Positions 1 to 7,697 of a stretch of 64,000 nucleotides of DNA are shown in pieces. The position numbers and the translations under genes are program-made. Numbering within the stretch: the first letter of the stretch is position 1; every line of letters starts with the position of its first letter. The stretch is from Actinomadura terrae (GTDB lineage Bacteria > Actinomycetota > Actinomycetes > Streptosporangiales > Streptosporangiaceae): the NCBI RefSeq assembly GCF_022751215.1, contig NZ_JAICDG010000003.1, positions 620,001-684,000 of the forward strand, given 5' to 3'. The notes under the pieces were generated by a model. It searched no databases. It saw nothing but the letters and a program-made list of their open reading frames with translations, and had not been told where the DNA came from.

Positions 1-331
1 GCCCGGGTGCCTCCGCCGCCGCGTAGACGGCCGCCGCCGCGCCGTTCGAGCAGCCGTGCACGAGCGCGGGCCCGGCGTCCAGGTGCCGGAGCAGCGCCAT
101 CAGGTCGTGGGCGAGGGGCGTGCTGCCGTACTCGGGCCAGGCGGCGTCGCTGTCGCCCATGCCGCGCTGGTCGACGGTGACGACCCGGTATCCGGCGGCC
201 AGCAGCAGCGGGGTCAGGAACCGGTACTGCGAGCGCAGGTCGAGCATGGACGGCAGGCACACGACGAGCGGACCGTCGCCCTCGTCGTCGTAGGCGAGGC
301 GGCCGTCGGGAAGGTCCAGGTAGTGCGTCAT
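1..331 (-). CDS. Alpha/beta hydrolase, N-terminal part (cut by window edge)
   Basis: Reading leftward from an ATG at 331, the frame is open to the window edge (about 110 residues). The start of the protein (THYLDLPDGRLAYDDEG) is the typical first strand pair of single-domain alpha/beta hydrolases. A V-D-Q-R-G-M-G-D-S segment follows, then the nucleophile elbow G-C-S-N-G, whose Ser is the likely catalytic residue. A ribosome binding site GAAGGAG lies 7 bases before the ATG. The Asp and His of the triad would be outside the window. A perfect 15-bp inverted repeat directly upstream suggests repressor control. The substrate cannot be told. Confidence 0.85.
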   Translation of the reverse strand, partial: MTHYLDLPDGRLAYDDEGDGPLVVCLPSMLDLRSQYRFLTPLLLAAGYRVVTVDQRGMGDSDAAWPEYGSTPLAHDLMALLRHLDAGPALVHGCSNGAAAAVYAAAEAPG

Positions 332-345
332 CGCGTGCTCCTTCG

Positions 346-380
346 TAGCTCTATAGCTAAGAAGATTAGCTATAGAGCTA
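346..380. promoter_or_regulatory. Perfect 15-bp inverted repeat, likely repressor operator
   Basis: TAGCTCTATAGCTAA (346-360) and its exact reverse complement (366-380) are separated by GAAGA. The site is markedly AT-rich against its surroundings and sits 15 bases upstream of the alpha/beta hydrolase start. Its size fits a TetR, MarR or PadR-type dimer site. No regulator gene is adjacent on the right, so the cognate protein is probably left of the window. Confidence 0.65.
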
Positions 381-395
381 TGCAACGTCAAGTCG

Positions 396-1403
396 TCAGT
401 CCCAGGCGGCCCCGATCCGCCCCAGGTCGTCGGCGTACTCGATGCGCGCCGCCCACTCGCCGGGCCAGGCGTCCATACCGAGGTGCGCGCCCGCGAAGGC
501 GCCCGCCAGGCACGCGATGGAGTCGGAGTCCCCGGAGCTGGCGGCGGCGCGGCGGATCGCCGTGACGGGCTCGTCGGGGAAGAGCAGGAAGCACAGCAGG
601 CCGGCGGCGAGCGCCTCCTCGGCGACCCAGCCCGCCCCGGTCGTCTCGCACGGGTCGGCCGCGCGGTCCGGACCGGCGAGCGCCGCGTCCAGCCGGTCGA
701 GCGCGTCGATGCACTCCTCCCAGCCGCGCGAGATGAACCGCCACGGATCGTCCGAGCCGGAGGCGCGCCACAGGTCCCCGAGCCACTCCCCGTAGTAGGT
801 GGTGCGCTCCTCGTAGCAGCGGTCGCGGAGCGCGTCGGGCAGGTCGGCGGGCGCCATGCCGTCGGCCAGCCACCGGACGGCGAACGCGGTCAGCTCGCTC
901 GCCGCGAGCCCCGTCGGGTGCCCGTGCGTCATCGCCGCCTGGAGCTGGGCCGCGGCGGCGCGCGTCTCGTCGGTCAGCCCCGGGGCCAGCCCGACCGGCG
1001 CGACGCGCATGTTCGCGCCGCAGCCCTTGGAGCCGGGCACGGTCGCCTCCGTCCACGGCACGGGCGTCGCGAGGCCGCGGCAGGCGGTCAGGCAGGTGTT
1101 GCCCGGCGCCCGGTCGTTGTCGGGGCTGTCGAGCCAGTCGACGAACCGCCGCCGCCACAGCGGCTCGACCCGGTCGGCGGTGAACGGCGGGTCGTCCAGC
1201 GCGTCCAGCAGCGCGAGGCCGACCGCGATCGCCATCTGCGTGTCGTCGGTCACGAGTGCCGGGTCCCCCTCGGGCCGCTCGGGTCCGAGGTCGCCGAACC
1301 GCTGCCGGATCTGCTCCATCGAGAGGAACTCGGTGGGCGCCCCGAGCGCGTCCCCGTACGCCAGCCCGAACATCGCCCCGCTGGCCCGTCGCGTCGTCGT
1401 CAT
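396..1403 (-). CDS. ADP-ribosylglycohydrolase (DraG/ARH family)
   Basis: This 335-residue protein is predicted to remove ADP-ribose from proteins or small molecules in the cytosol. The N-terminal G-x-x-x-G-D-A-L-G segment (13-21), the T-D-D-T motif at 52-55 and the G-D-S-D-S-I-A motif at 291-297 are the metal and ADP-ribose binding signatures of the DraG/ARH fold. Length is normal for the family. It is monocistronic. There is no nitrogenase or DraT partner nearby, so a DraG role in nitrogen fixation is unlikely and the target is unknown. Confidence 0.85.
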   Translation of the reverse strand: MTTTRRASGAMFGLAYGDALGAPTEFLSMEQIRQRFGDLGPERPEGDPALVTDDTQMAIAVGLALLDALDDPPFTADRVEPLWRRRFVDWLDSPDNDRAPGNTCLTACRGLATPVPWTEATVPGSKGCGANMRVAPVGLAPGLTDETRAAAAQLQAAMTHGHPTGLAASELTAFAVRWLADGMAPADLPDALRDRCYEERTTYYGEWLGDLWRASGSDDPWRFISRGWEECIDALDRLDAALAGPDRAADPCETTGAGWVAEEALAAGLLCFLLFPDEPVTAIRRAAASSGDSDSIACLAGAFAGAHLGMDAWPGEWAARIEYADDLGRIGAAWD

Positions 1404-1445
1404 GGGCGGATTGTCCCGTACCTCCGCGACCGCGCGGAGCAGCGG

Positions 1446-1688
1446 CTACGGGGCCCAGTCGTGCGGCCCGAGCACGTAGCCCTTCGGCGTCGAGTGGAGG
1501 TGGTTGACCTCGACGAGGTGCCCGAGCGCCGCCCACAGCTCCTCCTCGGGCGCCGCGACCAGGCGGCTCACCGTGTCGAAGTCCGCCGCCCCGCCCTCCT
1601 TGTCGATCTCCGCGACGGTCTCGTAGACGGCCAGCTCGAACTCGCTCAGCTCCTGGACGTCCCCGCGCCTGCCCTCTCGCTCATCCAT
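1446..1688 (-). CDS. Small winged-helix-like protein
   Basis: The likely start is the ATG at 1688 (MDEREGRRGD), giving 80 residues; a longer open frame upstream is rich in Arg and Ala and looks non-coding. The acidic protein has an alternating helix pattern (FELAVYETVAEIDKEG, then VSRLVAAPEEELWAALGHL) and a final hairpin (LHSTPKGYVLG) that resembles a minimal winged helix. No known enzyme motif is visible. It lies 42 bases upstream of the ADP-ribosylglycohydrolase on the same strand and may be co-transcribed with it. The function is unknown. Confidence 0.55.
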   Translation of the reverse strand: MDEREGRRGDVQELSEFELAVYETVAEIDKEGGAADFDTVSRLVAAPEEELWAALGHLVEVNHLHSTPKGYVLGPHDWAP

Positions 1689-1792
1689 GACCGCACCCTG
1701 CCCACTGGACGCGGGTCTAGCCGTACCGGCGCGTCCGGAGCGGGGCCTTAGGGTGGCGGCGGAAGGCGCCACACCGAACACGCCGAGATCGT

Positions 1793-1811
1793 CTCGTCCG
1801 GCCCGGACGAG
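1793..1811. promoter_or_regulatory. Hyphenated palindrome at the thioesterase translation start
   Basis: CTCGTCCGG (1793-1801) and CCGGACGAG (1803-1811) form a perfect 9-bp inverted repeat around a single C. The right arm abuts the ribosome binding site (GGAGGGGG, 1811-1818) of the thioesterase gene. It could be a DNA operator or an mRNA hairpin that masks the ribosome binding site. Confidence 0.4.
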
Positions 1812-1828
1812 GAGGGGGAGTTGACCAC

Positions 1829-2560
1829 ATGACCTGGTTCCGCTGCGCCGAGCCCCGGCCGTGGGCGTCGACGCGGCTGTTCTGCCTGCCGCACGCGGGC
1901 GGGTCGGCGGTGTCCTACCGGTCCTGGGCGAAGGAGGCCGACCCGTCGGTCGAGGTGCACGCCGTCCAGTACCCGGGACGCGCCGACCGGCTGGCCGAGC
2001 CGCTCGTCGGCGACGCGCACGAGCTGGCCCGGCTCGTCGCGGACGCGATGGTCCCGCTGCTCGACCGGCCCGCCGCGCTGTTCGGGCACAGCATGGGCGC
2101 CGTCGTCGCCTACGAGGTCGCGCGGCTGCTCCAGGAGCGCGGGAGCGCGCCCGTCCACCTGTTCGCCTCCGGGGCCCGGCCGCCGCACGACCGGGACGAC
2201 GACCGCGTCTCCGAGCGCGACGACGAGGGCGTGGTCGCCGAGATGGTGAAGCTCGGCGGCACCGAGGCCGAGATTTTGGCCGACCCGGAGCTGCGCCAGC
2301 TGGTGCTGCCCTACGTCCGCAACGACTTCGCGCTGGTCGAGAACTACGCGCACCGGCCGGGGACGCGGCTGGACGTCCCGGTCACCGTGATCGTCGGGAA
2401 CGACGACCCGCACGTGACGCCGGCGCAGGCCGAGCGGTGGGCCGAGCTGACCGGCGGGCCCTTCGCGATGACGGTGATGGAGGGCGGCCACTTCTACCTC
2501 ACGCCGCACCAGTCCGCCGTGATCGCCGAGATCCACCGCGCGCTGGGCGTCGCGGCCTGA
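1829..2560 (+). CDS. Type II thioesterase (GrsT/TEII-like)
   Basis: This 243-residue alpha/beta hydrolase is of the kind that hydrolyses wrongly loaded acyl groups from PKS or NRPS carrier domains. It begins with the family hallmark LFCLPHAGGSA (17-27). The nucleophile elbow is G-H-S-M-G (Ser88), the acid is Asp192/193 in the N-D-D-P-H stretch, and His221 follows in E-G-G-H-F. These make a full catalytic triad. A GGAGGGGG site lies upstream of the ATG. No PKS or NRPS gene is in the window, so this is an orphan that may serve in trans. Confidence 0.88.
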   Translation: MTWFRCAEPRPWASTRLFCLPHAGGSAVSYRSWAKEADPSVEVHAVQYPGRADRLAEPLVGDAHELARLVADAMVPLLDRPAALFGHSMGAVVAYEVARLLQERGSAPVHLFASGARPPHDRDDDRVSERDDEGVVAEMVKLGGTEAEILADPELRQLVLPYVRNDFALVENYAHRPGTRLDVPVTVIVGNDDPHVTPAQAERWAELTGGPFAMTVMEGGHFYLTPHQSAVIAEIHRALGVAA

Positions 2561-2561
2561 C

Positions 2562-2621
2562 CCCGCCCGCACGCGGGCGGGCCCCCGGCCCCCGCCGGAC
2601 GAGGCGGGGGACCGGGGGCCC
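2562..2621. terminator. Double hairpin between convergent genes
   Basis: Two adjacent GC-rich hairpins start one base after the thioesterase stop. The first has 9-bp arms, CCCGCCCGC and GCGGGCGGG, with a 2-base loop (2562-2581). The second has arms of about 18 bp (2579-2596 and 2603-2621) with one bulge. They lie between the thioesterase and the convergent protease gene and probably terminate transcription from both sides. No T-run is present, as is common in actinomycetes. Confidence 0.6.
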
Positions 2622-2666
2622 GTCCCGGCACGGAGGCCGGATGGCCGTCTGGGGACGAGAGGTCGC

Positions 2667-2696
2667 TACACCTGCCGTCAGTACACCTGCCGTCAG
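2667..2696. repeat. 15-bp tandem duplication at the protease stop codon
   Basis: TACACCTGCCGTCAG occurs twice head to tail (2667-2681, 2682-2696). The second copy overlaps the protease stop (TGA on the minus strand, 2693-2695). It looks like a local slippage duplication at the 3' end of the gene. Confidence 0.7.
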
Positions 2697-3799
2697 TAGA
2701 CTTGGGCGCTGTACACCTGGAGCGGCTCGGTGACCGGCTGGAAGTACGTCGTGCCGCCGCTGGAGCAGTTGCCGCTGCCGCCCGAGGTCAGCCCCAGCGC
2801 GGTGGCCCCGGCGAACAGCGAGCCGCCGCTGTCGCCCGGCTCCGCGCACACCGTCGTCTTGATCAGGCCGGTGACGCTGCCCTCCTGGTAGTTCACCGTC
2901 TGGTTGAGCCCGGTGACCCGGCCGCTGTGCACGTGGGTGGTGCTGCCGCTGCGCTGCACGGTCTGCCCGACGGTCGGGGTCCCGGCGCTCGTGATGTCCT
3001 GGGTGCCGCCGTAGAGGCTGACGGAGCCCTGGGTGTCCTCCGGGGCGGAGGAGTACTTCACGATGCCGTAGTCGTTGCCCGGGAAGCTGCCGTTCTCGGT
3101 GTTGCCGAGCAGTTTGGTGTGGCCCTGGTCGGAGTACCAGGCCGTGCCGATGTTCGTGCAGTGCCCGGCGGTGAGGAAGTAGTACTCGCCGCCCTTCTTG
3201 ACGTTGAAGCCGAGCGAGCAGCGTCCGCCGCTGGTCCAGATGGCCTCGCCGCCCCTGGTGAACGGGCGGAGCGTCCCGGCGATCCGCTCGGTGCGGACGG
3301 CGGCGCCCTGCTTCGCGACCGCCTTGCGCACCTTGGCGAGCCTGCTGCCGGTGACCGTGCTGTCCAGGGACAGCAGGACCGTGTTGCTGGCCGGGTCCAC
3401 GGCCCACGCGGTGCCGGGGACGGTCGCGTCGCGCTTGAGCGCGGCCATGACCTTCTTCAGGTCCGAGCCGCTGCGCGCGACGGTCTTCGGCTGGGCGCCC
3501 GCCGCGCGGACGGCCCGCGCCGCGCTCGCGTCGGTGACCGTGACCACGAGCTGCCGGGTGGCGGCGTCGATGTAGGAGCCGGCGGTGCGGGAGCCGAGCC
3601 GCTGGGCCAGCGTTGTCGCGGTCCTGGCCTGCGCCGCCTGCGCCGTCGTGAGCACACTGGCCTGGGCGGCCTGTGCGGGCGAGGCCGGCGCCTGCGGGGT
3701 CGCGTTCGCGGCGGGGGCGGCGACCAGCGCGGACGCCATGACTCCCGTCGCCGTCATCGTGACGGCCGCGCCGCTGATGCGAGCGTGACGGATCTTCAC
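2693..3799 (-). CDS. Secreted trypsin-fold serine protease, streptogrisin-like (S1 family)
   Basis: The start is taken as the GTG at 3799 because GGAGG lies 5 bases upstream and a signal peptide follows directly (KIRHAR, then a hydrophobic stretch ending APAANA, cleavage near residue 32). The product is 368 residues. A prodomain runs to about residue 180, followed by a mature domain with His213 in T-A-G-H-C, Asp243 in G-N-D-Y-G and Ser324 in E-P-G-D-S-G-G. Cys194/214 and Cys318/345 are placed to form disulfides. This is the pattern of Streptomyces-type exported, self-processed streptogrisins and alpha-lytic-like proteases. Confidence 0.92.
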   Translation of the reverse strand: MKIRHARISGAAVTMTATGVMASALVAAPAANATPQAPASPAQAAQASVLTTAQAAQARTATTLAQRLGSRTAGSYIDAATRQLVVTVTDASAARAVRAAGAQPKTVARSGSDLKKVMAALKRDATVPGTAWAVDPASNTVLLSLDSTVTGSRLAKVRKAVAKQGAAVRTERIAGTLRPFTRGGEAIWTSGGRCSLGFNVKKGGEYYFLTAGHCTNIGTAWYSDQGHTKLLGNTENGSFPGNDYGIVKYSSAPEDTQGSVSLYGGTQDITSAGTPTVGQTVQRSGSTTHVHSGRVTGLNQTVNYQEGSVTGLIKTTVCAEPGDSGGSLFAGATALGLTSGGSGNCSSGGTTYFQPVTEPLQVYSAQVY

Positions 3800-4038
3800 T
3801 GAGCCTCCAGGGGGGAGCGGGCACACCCGGGTGGTATGCCGGAGGTCACCGCACATGCTCCGAGACCGCAAAGGCGGACGGAAGACTAGAAAGTGCCTAA
3901 ACGGCGAAGAGTGCGTTGGCACAATGGGTGCGGATTTGTCCAGCATTCACGGGCAAGATGGCCCGTTTAGGACAATTGGTACTCATCAGGCATGGGGCAC
4001 CGTGCGGAACGGGTAGGACGTTCCGGCAAAATGATCAG

Positions 4039-5016
4039 GTGACGTTGCTGCTGACCAGGTCCGATCTGGAGTCCGTGTTCGATCCCGCCGGCTGCCTCGC
4101 CGCGCTGCGCCGCGGATTCACCGCGGGGAAGGCCGGCGGGGACGCGGCGCGCCGCGTCGTGGCCCGCCCGCCGGGTCCCGGGACCGCGACGGCGTTGCTG
4201 CCGGGGGTGGTCGAGGGTATCCCGGCCTACACGGTGAAGGTCAACGCCAAGTTCCCGGGCAGCCGTCCGGCGCTGCGCGGCGTGGTGTGCCTGCACGACC
4301 TCGGCACCGGCGAGCTGCTCGCGCTGCTGGACTCGGCCACCGTCACCGCGTGGCGCACCGGGCTCGCCGCCGCGCTCGGCACCCACGTCCTCGCCCGTCC
4401 GGGCGCGGACGCGGTCGCGGTGGTCGGGGCGGGGGCGCAGGCGGAGCTGGTGATGCGCGGGCTGGCGGCGCTGCGGCCGGTGCGCGGGCTCGCCGTCCAC
4501 GACCTTGACCCGGGCCGGGCCGAGGCGTTCGCCGCGCGGCACGGCGCCCGGCTCGGGCTGGACGCCGCCGCCCTGACCTCCTACGGCGAGGTGCCGGGCG
4601 CGATCCGCGAGGCCGTCCGGGACGCGGGGATCGTCGTGACGGCGACCTGGGCGCGGCGCCCGATCCTGGACGCGCCGGACGTCCCGCCCGGCGCGCACGT
4701 CACCTCCCTAGGGGCGGACGAGCCGGGCAAGGCCGAGCTGGCGCCCGCCCTCCTGCGGGAGGCGCGCGTCGTGGTCGACGACGTCGGGCTAGCGGCGGAG
4801 ATGGGGGCGCTCGCGGGCGCCGGTCCCGAGGTGGAGCGTTCCGCCGTGGCGCTCGGGGACGTGCTGGCCGGCCGGGCGCCCGGCCGGAGGGGGGAGACCG
4901 AGCGAACCGTCTACGCGCCCGTCGGCCTGCCCTGGCAGGACCTCGCCCTGAGCTGGGCGGCCTTTGAAATGGCCCGTTCCAAAGCGGTTGGACAGGAGTT
5001 CGATTTCCTGCGCTGA
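4039..5016 (+). CDS. Ornithine cyclodeaminase / mu-crystallin family enzyme
   Basis: The 325-residue protein is read from the GTG at 4039; upstream in-frame starts would add a stretch unlike the family. It has the OCD arrangement: an N-terminal substrate part with conserved Lys residues (YTVKVNAKFPG), the Gly-rich NAD(P) motif VVGAGAQAEL near residue 135, and an H-V-T-S-L-G-A-D segment near 230. Members deaminate ornithine to proline or reduce/oxidise related imino acids, so ornithine cyclodeaminase itself is not certain. It has its own promoter region and no metabolic partners next to it. Confidence 0.8.
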   Translation: MTLLLTRSDLESVFDPAGCLAALRRGFTAGKAGGDAARRVVARPPGPGTATALLPGVVEGIPAYTVKVNAKFPGSRPALRGVVCLHDLGTGELLALLDSATVTAWRTGLAAALGTHVLARPGADAVAVVGAGAQAELVMRGLAALRPVRGLAVHDLDPGRAEAFAARHGARLGLDAAALTSYGEVPGAIREAVRDAGIVVTATWARRPILDAPDVPPGAHVTSLGADEPGKAELAPALLREARVVVDDVGLAAEMGALAGAGPEVERSAVALGDVLAGRAPGRRGETERTVYAPVGLPWQDLALSWAAFEMARSKAVGQEFDFLR

Positions 5017-5299
5017 ACTGGCCGACTGCGGACAGCGGACTCTTCCGACAAAAACACGCACGGTAATTGTTAATATTCTATTTCGTCTTTATGCTGACTC
5101 AACGATTACTGTTGACGTCACTCGGTAGGTCCCCGCTCATGAGATCGGTCTGTCGCGACGTGTCGAAGCAAGATCCTCATCGTGAGCCCCGTGCCCCGGG
5201 ACCCCCGACTCGGTCACCGCCCTTTACTTCTCATAGGTTGACAAACGGTGGGTAAGTGCTTCTCGGGCCACATGGGTGGCGGGCCTTGGGAGACAGAAC
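5017..5299 (+). promoter_or_regulatory. AT-rich control region before the lanthipeptide regulator
   Basis: About 280 bases lie between the cyclodeaminase family gene and the response regulator. The part around 5060-5120 is strikingly AT-rich for this genome, and TTGACA occurs at 5238-5243. A -10 element at the right distance is not convincing. Nothing else coding is seen here. Confidence 0.35.
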
Positions 5300-5905
5300 A
5301 TGATTCGGATACTCCTCGCCGAGGAGGCGCCCCTCCTGCGAGGCGGGCTGGTCGCGTTCTTCGGCGGTGTGAAGGACCTGGACGTCGTGGCCGCGATCGA
5401 TTCTGGTGATCATCTAGTGCGCATGGCGAATTTACGGAGGCCGGACGTTGCGTTGATAGACGTCGCGCTTCCGGGACTGGACGGCTTCTCGGCGTCCCGG
5501 AGGCTGCGGGAGGAGCTTCCCGACTGCCGGACCGTGCTCATGTCGGGGCGGCACCGCACCGGCGACCTCCGGCGGGCGGTGACCGCCCGGGCGGCGGGGC
5601 TCGTGCTGAAGGACACCTCGCCCGGCGCGCTGGTGGACGCGATCCGCCGGGTCGCGGGCGGGCAGCGCGTCGTGGACGCCGAGCTGGCCTTCAGCGAGCT
5701 CGGGTCCGCGGTGAGCCCGCTGACCGAGCGCGAGAGCGAGGTGCTGGAGCTGGCCTCACGCGGGGCCTCGGCGGCGCAGATCGCCGAGGACCTCGTCCTC
5801 ACGATCGGGACGGTCCGCAACCACCTCTCCCGCATCAACCGGAAGATCGGCGCGCGGAACCGGGTTCACGCGATCAGGATCGCCGAGGAGGCCGGGTGGC
5901 TGTGA
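5300..5905 (+). CDS. RamR/AmfR-like response regulator (REC + LuxR HTH)
   Basis: The chosen start is the ATG at 5300, preceded by GGGAGACAG; a GTG at 5276 would add 8 residues. The 201-residue protein has a receiver domain with the phosphoacceptor position Asp54 (A-L-I-D-V), Ser82 and Lys104, and a LuxR/NarL HTH at about 141-200. The usual acidic Asp pair is Glu8-Glu9. No histidine kinase lies beside it. Its place next to LanKC and two exporters matches ramR in the SapB locus, so it probably activates the adjoining operon. Its last 150 bases overlap the 3' end of the convergent exporter gene. Confidence 0.82.
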   Translation: MIRILLAEEAPLLRGGLVAFFGGVKDLDVVAAIDSGDHLVRMANLRRPDVALIDVALPGLDGFSASRRLREELPDCRTVLMSGRHRTGDLRRAVTARAAGLVLKDTSPGALVDAIRRVAGGQRVVDAELAFSELGSAVSPLTERESEVLELASRGASAAQIAEDLVLTIGTVRNHLSRINRKIGARNRVHAIRIAEEAGWL

Positions 5906-7681
5906 GCCGCCCGGCCCCTCGGGGCCTGCCGTGTCCGGCCCATCGGGGGCGCCGGGGGCGGGCCGATCCGGGTCCCCCGTCTCCCAGCGGCCGATGAGGT
6001 CGCGGTAGAGGGGGGAGACGGCGGGCAGGTCCCGGTGCCGTCCGACCCGCGCGTGCGTCCCGTCCAGGACCAGGACGCGGCGCGCGCGCACGGCCGAGCT
6101 GACCCGGTGCGCGATGACGACGAGCGTGCCGGGGCGGCGCGCGAACGCCTCCTCGGCGCGGGCCTCGGCGGCGGCGTCCAGCCGGCAGGCGGCCTCGTCC
6201 AGCACGATCAGCGGCGCGGGCGCCAGGTAGGCGCGGCACAGGGCGATGAGCTGGCGCTGCCCCTCGGTCAGCGCCGCCGGGTCCACGCTCGCGCCGTAGC
6301 CGCCGAGGTCCCGGACGAGGCCGGCCAGCCCGAGCTCGTCCGCCGCGCGCCCCACGTCCTCGTCGGAGGCGTCCGGCGCGAGGTAGGTCAGGTTCTCGTG
6401 GACGGTGCCGGTGAACACGTACGCCTCCTGCGGGATCAGCACCCGCGCGGACGGGTCGCCCGCCGGACGCCCGTCCACCAGCACCTCGCCCTCCAGCGGC
6501 GCCAGCAGGCCCGCGACGAGCGCCGCCAGCGTCGACTTCCCGATGCCGCTCGGCCCGACGACCGCGAGGTGGTCGCCGCGCGGGATCACGAGGTCGAGGC
6601 CGCTGATCACCGGCCGTGCCGAGGGCCCGTAGGCGAAGGTGACGCCGCGCAGCTCGACCGCCGGCGCGTCGTCGCGCCGCTCGCGCGGCGCGCCGGTCAC
6701 GGGCGGCAGGGGCGGCGGGACGGGGGCGCTGGTCTCCAGGATCCGGCCGAGCGTCACCGCGAGCCGCAGGCCGCTGCCGCCCATGCCCTGGACGAGCGTC
6801 CGCAGCGCGGGCTGCAACCCGTGCAGGACGTAGGCGAGCGCGCCGACCACCATGCCCGGGGTCGCGCCGCGCCGCATCAGCCACGGCGCCGCCGCGAGGA
6901 CGGCCAGCAGCGGCAGCCAGCCGCTCACCGCGAGCGCCAGGGCCCGGACCGCCGCGAACCGCGCGACCGCCCGTCCCGCCGCCGCCTGCGCGTCGACCGC
7001 CGCCGCGAGCCGCTCGCGCACCTGGTCCTCGGCGCCGCACGCGACGACGTCCCGCAGCCCCTCGGCGAGCGCGGTGGTCCGCTCGGCGATCTCCTCCTCG
7101 CCGACGACGAGGTCGCGCTGCCGGACGGCCGCCGCCCCGAACGCGGCGCCGAACAGCGCCAGCCCCGCCACGAGCGGCGGCAGCACCAGCAGCGCCACCT
7201 CGGGCATCAGCGCGAGCAGGCCGAGCAGCGCGGCGCCCGCCGCGAACACGAACCCGCGCGCGACGACGAGGATGCCGCCGAAGGTGTCCCGGACGATCTC
7301 CACCTGGTGCGTGAGCCGCGCGACCGCGCCGGTGTCGGCCCGGCCGCGCAGCGACCGGTACAGCGCGCCCCGGGTGACCTGGCGGACCAGGTCGTCGCGG
7401 AACGGCTCGACGAGCGCGGCGAGCGCCGGGTAGAGGCGGCGGCTCCCGAAGGCGCCCGCGATCGCCGCGACCGCCAGCGCCGCGAGCCAGGCCACGGCGC
7501 GCACCGGGCGGTCGCCCACGAACGCGTCGGTGGCCTGCGCCACGGCCCGTCCGAACACGGCGGTGGGCACGGCCTCCAGCAGCGACCAGGCGATGACGGC
7601 GGACGCGGCGCGCGGCCGCCCCCGGACGGCGCCCGCCGCCGTCCGCCACAGCAGCCGCGCGGCCTCGCGCCTCGACGTCAT
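5756..7681 (-). CDS. ABC exporter, fused membrane and ATPase domains (RamB-like)
   Basis: This 641-residue half-transporter has a multi-helix membrane domain (about 20-300) and a nucleotide-binding domain. Walker A is G-P-S-G-I-G-K-S at 376-383, the signature is L-T-E-G-Q (471-475) instead of LSGGQ, Walker B is L-I-V-L-D-E (491-496), and an H-loop follows in V-I-A-H-R. The last 60 or so residues are Pro/Gly/Asp-rich, unlike other family members, and are encoded opposite the regulator gene. It follows the second exporter by 16 bases, and the two probably form a heterodimer exporting the lanthipeptide. The atypical signature suggests one weaker ATP site. Confidence 0.85.
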   Translation of the reverse strand: MTSRREAARLLWRTAAGAVRGRPRAASAVIAWSLLEAVPTAVFGRAVAQATDAFVGDRPVRAVAWLAALAVAAIAGAFGSRRLYPALAALVEPFRDDLVRQVTRGALYRSLRGRADTGAVARLTHQVEIVRDTFGGILVVARGFVFAAGAALLGLLALMPEVALLVLPPLVAGLALFGAAFGAAAVRQRDLVVGEEEIAERTTALAEGLRDVVACGAEDQVRERLAAAVDAQAAAGRAVARFAAVRALALAVSGWLPLLAVLAAAPWLMRRGATPGMVVGALAYVLHGLQPALRTLVQGMGGSGLRLAVTLGRILETSAPVPPPLPPVTGAPRERRDDAPAVELRGVTFAYGPSARPVISGLDLVIPRGDHLAVVGPSGIGKSTLAALVAGLLAPLEGEVLVDGRPAGDPSARVLIPQEAYVFTGTVHENLTYLAPDASDEDVGRAADELGLAGLVRDLGGYGASVDPAALTEGQRQLIALCRAYLAPAPLIVLDEAACRLDAAAEARAEEAFARRPGTLVVIAHRVSSAVRARRVLVLDGTHARVGRHRDLPAVSPLYRDLIGRWETGDPDRPAPGAPDGPDTAGPEGPGGSQPPGLLGDPDRVNPVPRADLPVDAGEVVADRPDREDEVLGDLRRRGPA

Positions 7682-7697
7682 GACTCGCGCCCGGAGG

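Noticed and set aside
1829..2560. Part of a PKS/NRPS cluster
   Set aside because: No carrier, condensation or ketosynthase domain occurs in the window.
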